DNA of 64,000 bases from Phoenix dactylifera (lineage: Eukaryota; Streptophyta; Magnoliopsida; Arecales; Arecaceae). Position numbers and translations under genes: made by a program. The notes beneath the pieces are model-generated. The model was not told where the DNA came from. It was given only the letters and a program-made list of their open reading frames with translations, and searched no databases. Positions 10,661 through 23,599 of this stretch are shown piece after piece; the first letter of the stretch is position 1, and each line of letters begins with the position of its first letter. The stretch is taken from positions 12,593,907 through 12,657,906 of the forward strand of contig NC_052396.1 of NCBI RefSeq assembly GCF_009389715.1, given 5' to 3'.

Positions 10661-12238
10661 ATGCTTTCACGGAAAAGACCTCTGATTCCAAGCTCTCTTT
10701 TGTTTTTGGTAAAACCAATTCCCATGCACATTCCGTGGAACGGCTATCTCGATATATCCAATTCCTCATTCAAATCCGACATTAAAAGAGAAATCCCATC
10801 CCTGAATCACAGGATCAAACACTTGGCTAAGAATGGATTCTTTGACAAAGCTCGTGATCTCTACCAACATCTTCGTGTTTCCGACACAAAGCCCGACCGC
10901 TTCACATTCACTTACGTGCTCAAGTCCTGCGTCGGCATATCAGCCATGGCCGAAGGCATGTCTATCCATTCACACATCATAAAATGTGGCTTCGAACACA
11001 ACCTCTTTGTCATGAATTCTACTATAGAAATGTACTCTAGATTCGGCTCTGTAGCCTCTGCTCGTCGGGTTTTCAACGAAATGCCCCAGAGAAATTTGGT
11101 TTCGTGGAATTTGATGATTTCTGGTTATGGGACAAATGGTTATCCTGAAGCAGCAATGGAGCTCTGTAGCTCAATGAAGCATCATGGAATGGCTTTAGAT
11201 AAAGTGGGCTTAATGATTGTTCTACCAATCTGCGGCCATGTTAAAGCTTTCAGGCTAGGCAAATCCATTCATGCCCATGTGGTTATGTTGGGTTTGTCTC
11301 GGGAGACAGCTATATTAACTGCAGTCTTGGACATGTATGCAAAATGTGGAGAATTGGATACCGCAGAGCAGATCTTTGATGAGATTTCAAACAAGGATGT
11401 GGTGAGTTGGAATGCGATGATTACCGGGTATTCACAAATCGGAAAACCCAGACTGGTGCTTCAGCTCTTCAAGAGGATGTTATCTGAAGGCTGCAAGCCC
11501 AGCATTCCTACCATGCTGCTTTCACTTCAAGCAGGCACTCACTTATCATTTCTTCATATGGGGAAGACTATCCATGGCTATATTATAAGGCTTGGTTTCG
11601 GTTCGGATGTTTCTGTAAAAGGCCTTCTCATAGACATGTACTCCAAATGTGGAGAACTGAGTTCTGCTTGTTGCGTCTTCAGTGAAATATCTGAAGGGAA
11701 TATTTGTTCATGGAGTTGCATGATTAATGGCCTTGGTATGCATGGATATGGGAAGGAGGCTCTAATGGCTTTCTTTGGAATGCTGAAGAGAGGCATTGTT
11801 CCTGATGACATCTGCTTTCTTCTGGTCTTAGCTTCCTGCAGCCATTGTGGCTTGATTACGCAAGGGCGAAAGATGTTTTATTACATGGTAACGCAGTTTG
11901 GTGTTCAACTGAAAATGGAGCATTATGCCAGCATGGTCGATCTTATTGGACGGGCAGGATGCATTGATGAAGCGTTTAAGTTTATACGCGAGATGCCAAT
12001 GGAAGCAGACTGCAGTGTGGTGGGGGCTCTACTCGGAGCTTGTAGAATTCATGGGCACTTGGAGATGGGGAAGGTGTTTGAGGAGTGCTTGGAGGGATCA
12101 GGATGGACAGCTGCAGGATTTTACAAGCTTTTGTTGAGCATTTACGCAGGTGACGACCGTTGGGATGAGGTGATGAAGATCAGAAGTGTGATGGAGGAAA
12201 AAAAAGTAAAAGGTATATCTGGATGTAGTTTAATTTAA
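10661..12238 (+). CDS. PLS-class pentatricopeptide repeat protein (truncated E motif)
   Basis: This is an intronless frame of 525 residues. Residues 1-48 are basic and serine-rich with few acidic residues, fitting an organelle transit peptide. From about residue 50, tandem PPR motifs of 31-36 residues follow, with PLS-type signatures: KPDRFTFTYVLKSCVG, GKSIHAHVVMLGL, LDMYAKCGELDTAEQIFDEI, KDVVSWNAMITGYSQIGKP, LIDMYSKCGELSSACCVF, MVDLIGRAGCIDEAFKFIREM. It ends with an E-type segment (AGDDRWDEVMKIRSVMEEKK, then GCSLI) and stops where the E motif normally continues. Beyond the TAA, the same frame still reads VHAEDAI after a second stop, so the C-terminus seems to have been lost by mutation. PLS proteins with E domains usually bind organelle RNA and act in C-to-U editing or processing; the exact target cannot be read here. 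No DYW domain is present. Confidence 0.9.
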   Translation: MLSRKRPLIPSSLLFLVKPIPMHIPWNGYLDISNSSFKSDIKREIPSLNHRIKHLAKNGFFDKARDLYQHLRVSDTKPDRFTFTYVLKSCVGISAMAEGMSIHSHIIKCGFEHNLFVMNSTIEMYSRFGSVASARRVFNEMPQRNLVSWNLMISGYGTNGYPEAAMELCSSMKHHGMALDKVGLMIVLPICGHVKAFRLGKSIHAHVVMLGLSRETAILTAVLDMYAKCGELDTAEQIFDEISNKDVVSWNAMITGYSQIGKPRLVLQLFKRMLSEGCKPSIPTMLLSLQAGTHLSFLHMGKTIHGYIIRLGFGSDVSVKGLLIDMYSKCGELSSACCVFSEISEGNICSWSCMINGLGMHGYGKEALMAFFGMLKRGIVPDDICFLLVLASCSHCGLITQGRKMFYYMVTQFGVQLKMEHYASMVDLIGRAGCIDEAFKFIREMPMEADCSVVGALLGACRIHGHLEMGKVFEECLEGSGWTAAGFYKLLLSIYAGDDRWDEVMKIRSVMEEKKVKGISGCSLI

Positions 12239-13260
12239 TTGAACAGATAGGTTCATGCTGAAGATGCTATATCAAGATGCAGAATTCCTTGCGAACACAA
12301 AACATGAGCATTGAAGTTATGGCACTGGCTGACTATAACAATTACACCTCCTTGCTTGATGGTAGAAGTCATTATGGTAACATATCAGAACCAAGAGGTC
12401 CCTAGCAGACTCCAATGCAGGCTTTGCTATTATTGGTATCCTCATTTTGAGATGCCTCCTTAAAAAGGTGTAGAGATTGAATTGTGGATGAGCACTTGAT
12501 CTGAGATGATCGATCGACCTTCTTTATTCATGCGTATAAAGAGTAGAATAAGAGATCGACACCAGAGTGCAGTGGAACTTTACATTGCTTTGGTGTAAGA
12601 AATTATATTCCAAGGCACTTTTATAGAGGAATAAGGATCTCGGAGAACAGAAATGGTTGAGCACTCTTACCTCCTTTTCGTGGGCGGGTTATAATAACTC
12701 CTTGGCAGCTTGGCGATCAGCAAAATTATTGTTTTTAACCAACATGGCCATTGCTTCACACAGCCATCAGAATGCAAGGAAAACAAGAAATGGTGTTTTG
12801 GCGGAAACTGAAGCTTATTATCTGGAATATGGGACACTGAATTCCATATTCTTTTTGCAAGGAATACAGGTTTCTCAAAACTCTCTTATATGTTCCTGTT
12901 AATGGATGAGTTCAGATACTAGATTCGATATTCTTTCTTTCTCTTTACACCAGTGGCTACAAACTAGATTCAAACTAGAGAGAAAAAACCTGTTTCTTAT
13001 TGACAATGTATGATATTTCTTGGCATCACTTGTAACTAAATAATATGAACATGATCAGGCACATTAACACTATAACTAAGGGTTACAATAAATTGAATAT
13101 TATTCTCCCTGCCCAAGTCCAACCGTACCCAGTGACCAATCCAAGGATTCCCCTGCCAGAGCTGGTGGCACATTCTAGCAAGCCGAAACTGCAATGAGCA
13201 ATGCAGTCCTTAATTGGACTTTCGAGGCATGTAGTTCAACCACTATACAACACGTTCAAA
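12239..13260. other. PPR 3' flank and intergenic DNA
   Basis: The first 70 bases carry the decayed remainder of the PPR E motif. The rest shows no recognisable gene; short open frames near 12657-12902 have no domain signature. The PPR gene and the minus-strand DUF3527 gene converge here. Confidence 0.5.
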
Positions 13261-16200
13261 CTAGACTCGGCCCATTGGAGAAAAAGGCGGATCGAGGAAG
13301 AAAGAGGGAGGGATTTGTTCTACTTTCTTCTTTGCTTTTCTTTTCTCTTCTACTGCAACTGCTTCGACTAAGTGCCTCACTTCTTCCTCAAGGAGTAACT
13401 TCAGCGAATTAGAATATAGCCTCTGGCTGTTCTTCTCATGCCCAACAGCTAAAGACACTTCTGAACTGTGTAATAAAGCAATGCATATTGAGAATGCCTG
13501 TAATGCAGATAACTGTGCATGAAAATCAACTGAATACTGTCCTTTCCCATCAGCCATCATGGATACTGCAGGTAACTTTTCTTTGGTTCCCTGTTTAAGA
13601 AAAGGAATATATAGAACTTGTGAGGTTGAGATAATAACAACCAAGAAAATAGATCTACTTCATGCATCAATAGAACAATTGCAGTCTCAAGTATGAAGAA
13701 GAATTGATTTACATAGATACATGGCACATTTGTTTTAGAGATCCCCAAATAAATGCATGTCGCAGACACAAGCAAGTTAGTGAATGCTCCTTCTACCAAA
13801 CTAAAAAGATAAAATAAGATATGGCATTTTGGTTGCTTATTGTGAAGAACAAAGTCTGAAACTTATTGTTCATGTCTAGATGCTCTTGATGGTATGACCT
13901 GCCAGACTATGCTTCAGTAATATGTTACACCCAAATAAATGAACTATTTCTCAAGAGGTACCTCATTACTTTCAGCTATCATAACGCTAGTAGCTTAAAT
14001 TTTGGCATTGACCCATCAAATAGTTTTCCACACTCCTTCAAATCTCAAGACTAGTAGATGGTATCTTCTGTTAATTCAAAATATTACACCTTAAACCTTG
14101 CAGAACAACTATTCCACCATGGCAGAATAAATAATTGAAATGATGTGCATGTCATGATTAAGCAAAAAATATGCAAGAATATCGAAAAAACATCATTACA
14201 ATTCAGAATTGCTTCCTACCTGTTCAAACTTAGAACATGATTACCATAACAACAGAAATCCATCATATTTCATCAAAAATGAGATATATAACATAAACCT
14301 ACAGATAAGAAATACCTGGACAAATAAAGCCATAGGCTTTTGATTTTCCATGGTTATGTAATCTGCCCAACCGTCAGCACCGGCATTACCCAAAACAATA
14401 ATAGGGCAGCCCATATCCCAGCCACCACAATCACAGCCTCCACCAAATCTCCATCTATCTAGTAGTGATGAGGGACCAGCTTCATCAGTACTTGGCAACC
14501 CATGGGTCCCACTTGGGATAACCACCTTCAAAATTCCAGGATCTAGCCCACCTCTCATTGTCTCCCTACCTTGATCGACTCTAATAACATTTGATAAGTT
14601 AGAATTTTCTCTGGAACCGACCACTTCTGCTATCATATCTTTTTTCTTCTTGTTAAAAGGAATTTGAATTACAATAGCAGCAATTTCCAGGTGTGGATGC
14701 AAATCTGCTGGTGACCAAGGGTAAGAAGTCGAAGCATGCGAGTCACAACTACTGACAGCATGTCTAACATGAAGTTGGTGCTCCATTGAATTACTTCTCT
14801 CCAGAGGACCATCTATCATTGAGTTTTTAGAAACAAAATCCGTGGGAGGTTGAATGGAACCTGAAGAGCATTTAGATCTTTCTTCAGCAACAAAGCTCCT
14901 TGCCTGGGCAATGTGGTATAAACTGAACTCTGTCACAGTAGAGTTATCCAAGGATCCATTTTCTCTCACTTCCGAGCACAGATAACAAGAAACCTGCATC
15001 TGTCCAACCACTTGTGATGACTGTACATGCCTATCTTTAGTACCCCTGCCAGTATTGTTGATCTTTTTTTTACAACTATGGAAGGTATAGACCCAATTAA
15101 ATGCATTATCTGTTCTCCATGTCTTTGCAGAAAGAACATCTGCTGGATCTTTTATAGAGAACTCAAACGATGGGGTACCATTCTTAGACTCCAATTTAAG
15201 AATGCCATGTAGGTGAGCAGGTGAAGAAGCACTGGTCAAGATCTGGTCGTTACCAATCAACTGCCCATCATACACTATTTTCTGATTCACCTTTGAGAAA
15301 TCGTTCAACAAAGATTTCAGAGTTAATCCATTCCCCCTGATGCTTGCAGGATGGGTAGCTTTGCCTTCAGGAGTTTCTGTTTCCATGACTGGTGGGTTCC
15401 GCATAGACTTGGATTTCATGATGGGATCCAGCATCCGCTTGAATGGGCTAAACCGATTTTTGGGGCTGGCATTAAGAGACTGGCAAGATGAGCTAAAATT
15501 TTCAGCTTTCGCTGATAAGGACTTCGAGAGAGATTTAATTCTCTCTTTATCAGTAATGATATTTTCATTATTTTCAGGACCAAGCATCTGATTGCAGTTA
15601 GAACTTAGTTCTCTAAATGAACTTGTTTGTACCAGCTCAGGAGCTGCATCAGTATAAAGATAATCAGCATCCTCAGAGTGCAGACAGATCTCCAAATGAT
15701 TATCTCCGGAACTATTTTTTTCTGCAGCAAAAGCTGAGCATAAAGTGTGGGGATTCAAGGGCTCTTCAGGAAGATCACGGAATGAAAGATCTAGGAACTC
15801 CATGGATCTTTTTGTAACTGACTGACTTGTGTCACCAGATTGGGATGCTGGCTCGGCATTTAAAAGAACAAGAGATGATAGGTTTTGCTGCAGAGACGTA
15901 TCTACTCCATTTGGCCTAGGCTCAGGCAAGGAAGCAACAATCTCAAAGGAGAGGAAAGCACCATCATCATAACTGGCCAACTCTACTTTTCTTCTTCCCT
16001 CTCTTAGCTTCCTAATTCTCCTCACTTCTTTTGAGCTCTGATATATAGAACCCCTCTTTACCACTTCATTATCATTAACATCTACTCCAATAGGCCCAGA
16101 AGGCATGCTTTTGCAATGGAGGCTCGGAGAATAGCTGAGACCCGATTCTTTGAAGTCACCATCCAAACTCTTCAAGTGGCGATATCTGCTAGTGGGTTGT

Positions 16201-16313
16201 CCTTTTGTATCTCTTTCTTCTACTTTTGTACTGCAATGAGAAGGATGGACAATTTTGGGCCTTGATTCCGTTTGCAAATGGTTTTCGCATTTCAAAGCTA
16301 CATCTTGCCCCAT
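13261..16313 (-). CDS. DUF3527 domain protein, two coding exons (16313-14316 and 13590-13261)
   Basis: This is a member of the plant DUF3527 family, of unknown molecular function. Exon 1 codes for 666 residues from MGQDVALKCENH. The start at 16313 is preferred over the in-frame ATG at 16334 because an acceptor-like CAG lies between them. Exon 1 ends at 14316 with a donor reading CAG|GTATTT. Exon 2 begins at 13590 after TTCTTAAACAG and codes for GTKEKLPAVSMMADGKGQY, then SVDFHAQLSALQAFSICIA. The frame is kept (phase 0) and the predicted protein has about 775 residues. Family marks are LDPGILKVVIPSGTHGLP, GPSSLLDRWRFGGGCDCGGW and DMGCPIIVLGN in exon 1, and the C-terminal LEEEVRHLVEAV and FLDPPFSPMGRV. 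The long N-terminal half is serine-rich and probably disordered. The cysteines in CDCGGWDMGC are conserved in the family. Both exons look intact. Confidence 0.9.
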
Positions 16314-16322
16314 AGTACTGAA

Positions 16323-19300
16323 CTGCTGAATCACAAGAGAATCAAGTTAGATTCCATAAATTTGTAATATGGTGTTTAAAATTTTTGAGTATTTTTTATT
16401 AATCTTAGTATTCCAATGCATGTAACTGTATCATGATCTTTTTCACTTTTGAGTATGTTTTGGTGAACACATATGAAATCATGAAGCATGCGTATTATGC
16501 TGGCAGATGGTCTTTGATATGTAAACAAATAATATACCATGTATTAGCCTGTCAGCCTCAATTTTATTACAAAAATCAAACAAGAAAGAACTGCACAAAT
16601 GGTCTCAGAGATAGAAATGCCAAAACAGCGGGATGGACAAGGGCATTCCTTGCGCCTTAACTCAGTAGAACCCGAATACGTAGCCCTATAAAACCTAATT
16701 TCAAGTATCCATCTTCCATAAGTGAAAGCTTCTGAATACTCAATACTGCAAACAAGAATCCTTATAGTAATAATGTTTATCCAGCAATCACTTTTTCCTC
16801 ACTATTATAAAGATTAGCAGCCAAAGGCGCAGTGCAGTTGTGCAGATCATCACTGCAAAAGGAAAAAATGCAAAACTTTGGACCAAACTATTTTTTTATA
16901 AATTTTAGACTTGTAGTTGTAGAAGCATATGATATAAATAGAAAGCATTTAAATAGGCACTCCTAACCTTCTTAAGAAGCCCTTATAAGCATACTCAAAA
17001 AGCATAAAGCATCCCCATGGATTAGCTCCTCTCGTTCGATGCCTTAGATACAAAATTCTAGGTATCAAGACCAGCAACATACCACTCATACACTCCTTGA
17101 ACGCTTGGACTTTTTTTTATTACGGTTCTTATCCTCTATATTGAGTCATTGGGACTCTATGCTCAGATGCACAATATCTTTTTTATTCAGTTAAAGATGA
17201 TTGATGATATCTTGGGAATTGGGAAGACAAAAGATTCAGTATTTAATAGAATTTTAAAGCCGGAATTTAACTGAGTATTCCTAACAACATCTTTAGGATA
17301 GCAAAATTAGTACCTACAGCATTTATTCAACTGAGTTGGGATTTGAGCTAGAATGAGGTGATATATGAGTGGCATAATTGTTGTTCTCTAGATACAACAA
17401 ATTCATTAACTTATATAGCTGATAAGAGATCGGTGTTCAATTGTTCAGCTGTTTTATAATTTATGAAAGCGAAATGGGATCTCAGATGGAATACAGCTTG
17501 AGTTAGGTAGCATGTAAGTGTTTGTTCCAATTATTAAACAGTTCTGATAGGTATCACAAACTAATCATCTATTGTCCTTGAAAATATGAAAGTTTACATT
17601 TTTAGGCTCTTCTCTAGGTACAACAAATTCATTATATCAGAGCGAAGAAGTTAGGATCCCCGAATAAGACTTCAGCATGTGACTGAAGCACTTGAATGCT
17701 ACCACGATTTCTAACAAGACTGCCCTGTAATGTTCCTCAACTTTGAGTGTGATGACCAGCAACCACTGTTTTCTCCCTTTGATAAATAAAACATAAAATA
17801 AAGAAGCCAGATGCAAAGTACAAGTTATCAACCAAGTACACAGAAAATCAACGTACAACATTTTGTGACAAGACAGAGCTTTCCTTAATTTTTGATATGT
17901 TGAAGAATTTGCCAGTTAAAGGAATCACAATTTTGGATGTGCTCCACCCCTTTAATTCCTTAAAATTTAAAAAGAGGAGGGGAAGACCTAAGGTAACAGG
18001 AAAGGAAGTTTTAAAGGAATTGGGAAAAAAAATCCTATAAGAACATCAGAGTCATCTTTTCTTGAAGGGGATGATTGGCAAATGAGGATTCATAAAGCTG
18101 ACCCAGATTGCTGGCAGAAGGTTTCATGATTGTTATTATGTTCGCATCGCAAACTTCAAAGGATTATTTATACTAGCATCTACAAGTCACAAATAATAAA
18201 CAGAGGAAAACATGGCCTCTTCTGGTTTCTCCTAGAAGTTGTTAAAAGATTTGTTTGTGAATATACATTCAGCTCAATAGTTTTATGGACTTCTTGTAAA
18301 TCCTAAGATAGACTTCCCAATATTAAAATGTAATATTCCCTCAAGATGTTTCGTCCTTGTAAAGTTATGCAGGAGCAGACAATTGTAGTCAAACTGATAC
18401 TACCACATGCATAGAGAACACTGACATGCTAATGGTTTCTTCAATAAACTTTACAATGCATAATGATAAGTCTGCCTTTGGAAGTTTTTAATTTCAAAAT
18501 GGCAATATTGTTTCTCCTAAATTTAGAAGTTTTAATTTTGAGAGTTGAGATATACTGGGATATGTTTTCTTGTTGAAAAGAAAAGACTCAAAAAATAGAA
18601 ATACATGAGATCATAAGGAGATAAGAACATGAAATTTGAAGTCTACACAAAGTAGAATTTTACTGTTTCATGATTTTAGGGCAGTTTACTGAAGTTTCGC
18701 TACACATCCAGACACCTGATTAATAAAAACATAACTTGAATTCCAGAAATATGCAATTTCTAAAAAAAATACCAAAATATGTTGAACCACAAAATTTCAT
18801 CATGCAATGATTTGTAGTGCAACCAAATCCACGGAAAACGAAAGATGATTAGAAACTTGTGCACCTAATTACTCAGTATTTAAGAGGTAAGCCTATTCAT
18901 TAGTCTCAAAGCATAAATTTGTGAATCCGAATCAGTGCTACGAAAGACAAAAACCTCACAATAGTAACAACAAATAGGAATCAACAATATGACCTACTAA
19001 TGATTAAAAACCTCATGATAAAATATTGGAAGTGCCCGAGGAGAAACTACTTTGAATTTTAAGGGAATTATAAGGGCAGGCTCAGAATAACTCATGATAG
19101 CTAACGTGTTGAGTGGGTTCACATGTGCAAAAGAAGTAAGACAGCCAATAAAAGGGTACATGCAACAGGCAGTGAGCATACTAAGTGGTGAAAAATGAAG
19201 AGAACAAAACATGAAATAGAAAGCAACAACATAACAATACACTTAACATCAGTAAAAGAATTAATGCACTAGGCAAGGCATTGATTGTTTGGCCATGATA

Positions 19301-21210
19301 AAGCATGCTTACCAACATGATAATGCATTCAATACTTAACAATCACAAACACCATTGATGCAAAATTAACTGAAATTATGAACTGAGAAACAGCAGAAAG
19401 ACTTAAGTAATCGTTCCAAAGGAGCCATGCGACATCCACGAAGTCATTTAATGAGCTTAAGCTCCTTCTGAAACTACGTTGTGCTGAGAACCCCACTTAG
19501 CAGTTGATAAGCTCTCCTATAAAACAAGGGACAACAGCACATATCTTTGAATATAAACAGAAGCAAATAGTAGACAAGGGTTCCACAATGTTTAAATATC
19601 TTGCTCTAGTACAACTATACAAGCCAGTCTTACATTTCTAGAAAAGATAACAGATACAATAGGATGGGCCTTTCTGTTTCTCCATATTAACATTGGATGC
19701 CTGTGCAAGTGTTAGTATCTGTTATTAGTGACGTTTGAAGTCCCAGAAGTTGGAGCATCTCATCTATAAATAAAAAGAAACGAAAAATCTGAAACTAGTG
19801 TCAAAATTTGAAAGGGCTTGAAACGGAGACAAAATGGGAGGCCAAAAGAAGAGACAAGGACATATAACCAGAACCCTAAATTCATATTTTGAAAACCAAA
19901 GTTAAGATATATGATACATTATATGTTATATCATATAAGAGGGATTCTAGCTCATCTATACATGCCTTGAGCAGTCAACTTACGCCATGAACTCAGCTGG
20001 TGCCTGGCAAGAGGGCTATTAGTTCTTTAGCAGGTGAAGGGGAAACATATAAACTATTTATTAACAGGACAAAGTAATCTTTATACAACATGTCTTATAG
20101 TATCCTAAAATTTTAGGAATTGCAGAATATCCAGCCCCTCCATCCACCTAACTTCTCCTTTATCTCCTTTTCTAAAATAAACTTGCAAGCGACTAGTTTT
20201 TACTCTAAAAAAAAATCGCACTGTTACCTATTTTTAACTTGCTGATTCCAGAAGCTCTAATTTCCTGTCACAGTATAACATATCAAATTATGCATAGAAA
20301 CATCTTTTAGGTCACATAAAATGAGCAAAAATATCATCTTCCAACATGCCACAAATTGACTGATCTATGAAAGATGGTTCGATCTTACAATTGACCAAAT
20401 AGACGCAAACATTGTAAACTAAAATCATAGTTAACCCTAATTGGAAAACAACAGAAGGAAAATTCTGAGAGCAAAACGATGGAAACTTATTCACCGCATC
20501 CAATAAAAATGACCCATTTTCTTAGCTAAAAGAACCAGAGGACGAACAGCAGCAGCAGAAGCCCAACAACCCAACACTCCAAATGGAGGAAGATCTCACT
20601 CTCGCCAATCTCGTACCTCAACGAGTTCGAAAATGAGGCTGGAATTGAACCAAGGAAGAAGCCTAAACGAGAGCGAATCGACGCAAAAAATCCCCGAGGA
20701 GACAAGTACATCATCCCATATCCCCCTCCTTAGTTACGGACAGAGAATAGAAGAGGGCAAGGAGATCAATGCCAAAATCCCAAGCAGAGAATTTAACATC
20801 TCAAAACTTTCCCCACCAGATCTCAGCAATTCACCCTCAAAATTTTTTTATATATAAACAAAAATCTGAAACAGCAAAAAGTTGCATTCCTCTCTTCTAA
20901 AAACCCTCATTTTGTATCACCAGTTCACCACTCAAAGCTGGCAGCAACAAAACCCCACCTTTCCACAAAACCCATGAAGAACACCTCGATCCAACCCCAA
21001 AAATACAAAAGAAAGAAAAAAATCAAAAAGACCACCGATAGAACCAAAAGTAAAGCAAACAAAAACCACAGACATGTGAAGTACCTCCGATCACTCGAGC
21101 CAGCGAGCGAGCGAACGAGAGAGAGGGCGCCGTCCGGGGATCACAGGGGAAGAGGAAAAGCCATCCAGGAGGAGCAGGGGCGATGCTCGGCAGCTTCGAG
21201 ACTCGCTAAT
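16323..21210 (-). other. 5' UTR exon and long 5' UTR intron of the DUF3527 gene
   Basis: On the minus strand a GC-rich, CT-repeat-containing leader runs from about 21210 to 21085 and ends in a donor-like CGGAG|GTAC. The next good acceptor (TTCAGCAG) is at 16323-16330, just before the start codon. This implies a non-coding first exon of about 125 bases and an intron of about 4.76 kb. A further possible UTR exon lies near 20520-20720, with a donor-like TTGAG|GTACGAG near 20620. The rest of the interval is AT-rich, with no coding signal except a LINE relic at about 17945-18130. The model is inferred from splice signals alone; cDNA would settle it. Confidence 0.5.
17945..18130 (+). mobile_element. 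LINE reverse-transcriptase C-terminal relic
   Basis: Two frames joined by a shift read KKRRGRPKVTGKEVLKEL and then DDWQMRIHKADPDCWQKV. The order RGRPK, W..RIH.ADP is typical of the C-terminal tail of plant LINE-derived reverse transcriptase fragments. There is a stop codon between the two parts, so it is dead. It lies inside the presumed 5' UTR intron of the DUF3527 gene. Confidence 0.45.
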
Positions 21211-21237
21211 CGCTCGCGCTTTTTTCTTTTTTTTTCG

Positions 21238-21244
21238 TTATAAA
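21238..21244 (-). promoter_or_regulatory. TATA box of the DUF3527 gene
   Basis: The minus strand reads TTTATAA about 30 bases before the GC-rich leader, so transcription would start near 21210. The position fits the predicted non-coding first exon. The downstream leader contains CTCTCTCTCG and CGCTCGCTCG repeats, as is common in plant 5' UTRs. Confidence 0.5.
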
Positions 21245-21249
21245 GAAGG

Positions 21250-23595
21250 TAATAAACGAAAACGGTAATTAGGATTAATAATAATAATGGAGGATTAAAA
21301 TAGGAATCTTTTTTTTTTCTCCCTCGCGTGCGCCAGCTCTCTCCCTCTCCGGCCGCTAATTAAAGAGGCCAAAGCGGGGTTCGTCCTTGCTACACCGCTG
21401 CCGTGGACGCGAAATTACACGAATATCCTCTCCATCTCTCTGCTCTTACATACTTTTTATGTTAGAATTTGGTCGGTGATGAATGACTGATTTGCCCCCA
21501 ACCAAACGGTATTGATTTGGACAAGAAATCGGACGAGGATTTGTGGCTGCTGGAATTATGGCTGCAGGTTGGAGTTGTGAACAGGGGCCCACAAAATGTT
21601 TTCTTGTCCTGTTATTTTGGGCATGCGTATCTTATTATATTTGGAATATATTTGCAACGGGATTATGTTTATAATTATTTTTATTTTATTTTATTTTATT
21701 TTATTTTATTTTTAGGAATGTGTTTAAAGATTGATCCAAATCAGAAGTTCAATAGTGTGTTTCAAATTCTATGTCATGTTTTTTTAATCTCACTGTGATC
21801 TCTTATATTTGTAAAGAAAAATGGATTTATAGAGTTTCTTTTTATACAAGGATGCGCATAAAAAAGTTTTAAATAGTGAAATGAACGTGAGTTGAATGGT
21901 GTGCTTTGAAATGATTTCCATTCTAGATCAAGTTTGGTAATAATATAATAATTTTAACTATTATAAGATATGCGCAAGTACATCTTCTCCTGCTGAATCT
22001 TTCATTTTATCCATTTAGAAGGATTTTTTTTTTTTTTGCATTTATGTAAGTGTTTGAAATCTAATTTATAAGACATAAACAGCAAGTCCAACCCAATATA
22101 TAAACTTCTGCATGAATTTTTAACCATCTGAATCTCATCCCTGCCAATCCATGAATCAGATCAGATATCTTTTTTTATCCTACAAGTACAGTAACTTAAG
22201 AGTATTAATCTTCTCTAGTAATGAAATAACTAAATAATCAACTTATTCAAGTTTTATTCGCAATACAAATAAGCCAAAACATACATAATTAATTGCATGT
22301 CATTTGTTCAATTACCCATTATTAATCAGTGCAACAAAGTGAGGGAATATTTAGACCATCTGATTAAGAATCTGGTCTTAAGAATTTAGAGATTATAGGA
22401 ATATAGCAGGTGGCAATTCTTTCATCTCCCACCCATGGTTTGATATATTATGACAAAAGAAAGACCCTTCCTTATATCCCATGCCTAATCATTCATCATT
22501 GCAATAGTACTATGGGGCCCACCATTGTGCAGGCCATGCTTCGTGGCAAGGGGTGTCGGGAATCAGCATGACACATGCTATGGTCGTGGTGTGAGACATT
22601 AATCTCCACGTAGCACATGCCGTAAGACCTGAACGTTTTTTTTTATTTTTAATACTGTCCTACCAGATAGTAATGTGGCTTGTCCTTAGAAATAAATGGG
22701 GATCATCACCTTAGCAAATGTCTCCAAGGCATTCCTTAAACATTTTCCATTCTTATAAGGACGTGCTAACATCCTAATTTGGTAGGGTTATTAAAACTTG
22801 TTATGCGAGTAAATAAGAAATATAAAAAACTTTACAAGTGCAACCTTTTAAAATACCATATAGTCCGGCCACTTTCTATAAGGCCCGAATTTAGAGCATA
22901 AAAGACGCCGCATACCTATATAGCAAACCATACAAGTCTGTAATATGCTATAGACTATATCAAGTAATAATAATTTTTTTAAAAATATTATTTAATCAAG
23001 AACTTATCCAAATGATCCTTACAATAGTTCAAAAGTGACACAAATCAATATTTGCTAACTATTAACATAAGTCAAATAAAATATTCTAACTAGTCTAGCT
23101 AAAACTCCAATAACCAAAAGTATCTTCAAAAAAACTAGCGCACTCCATAAGTCCCGAGCAATTATGCATTCAGATCTAAAAAATAGAAAAAATATAATAA
23201 TGAGCTATACTAGCCCATTAAGCAACATAACACTCCAAAGTATTGTCAAAGCAAGCCAAATAATTAGTTAAAAGCACAAATATTGACTAAAAAATAAATC
23301 ATTTTCAAATAATGCATATTTTTTTTTGAAGTATACTATTGTTTTCATAAAAAAATACTAGAAACAAGATATCAGGCTATGGCCACGTAACCTAGTGGCA
23401 TGGATCAGAGTACACAAAGTGCGAAATACCACTATTATTAACCACCGGTGGTATAGTATCCCAAATACTACTATTCTAGTCACCGGTGGTGCAATGTCGA
23501 AACCAGTTTCTCATAGATTACAAGTCGACAGGGCTAACAAATAATCTCCATTGGCGGAGCCAGATCATAGCAATGCTGAGAATGCATATATATAT
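21250..23595. other. Gene-poor AT-rich stretch
   Basis: This holds the distal promoter of the minus-strand gene and then low-GC DNA. Simple repeats include (TTTTA)n at about 21674-21715 and a run of T at 22025-22039. Two similar segments containing CACCGGTGGT occur near 23440 and 23482. A short (AT)n run lies at 23588-23602. I saw no coding exon. Confidence 0.5.
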
Positions 23596-23599
23596 ATAT

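Noticed and set aside
20974-21243. Plus-strand frame opposite the DUF3527 leader
   Set aside because: A lysine-rich product from AT-rich DNA running into the GC-rich leader of the minus-strand gene; the leader interpretation explains it better.
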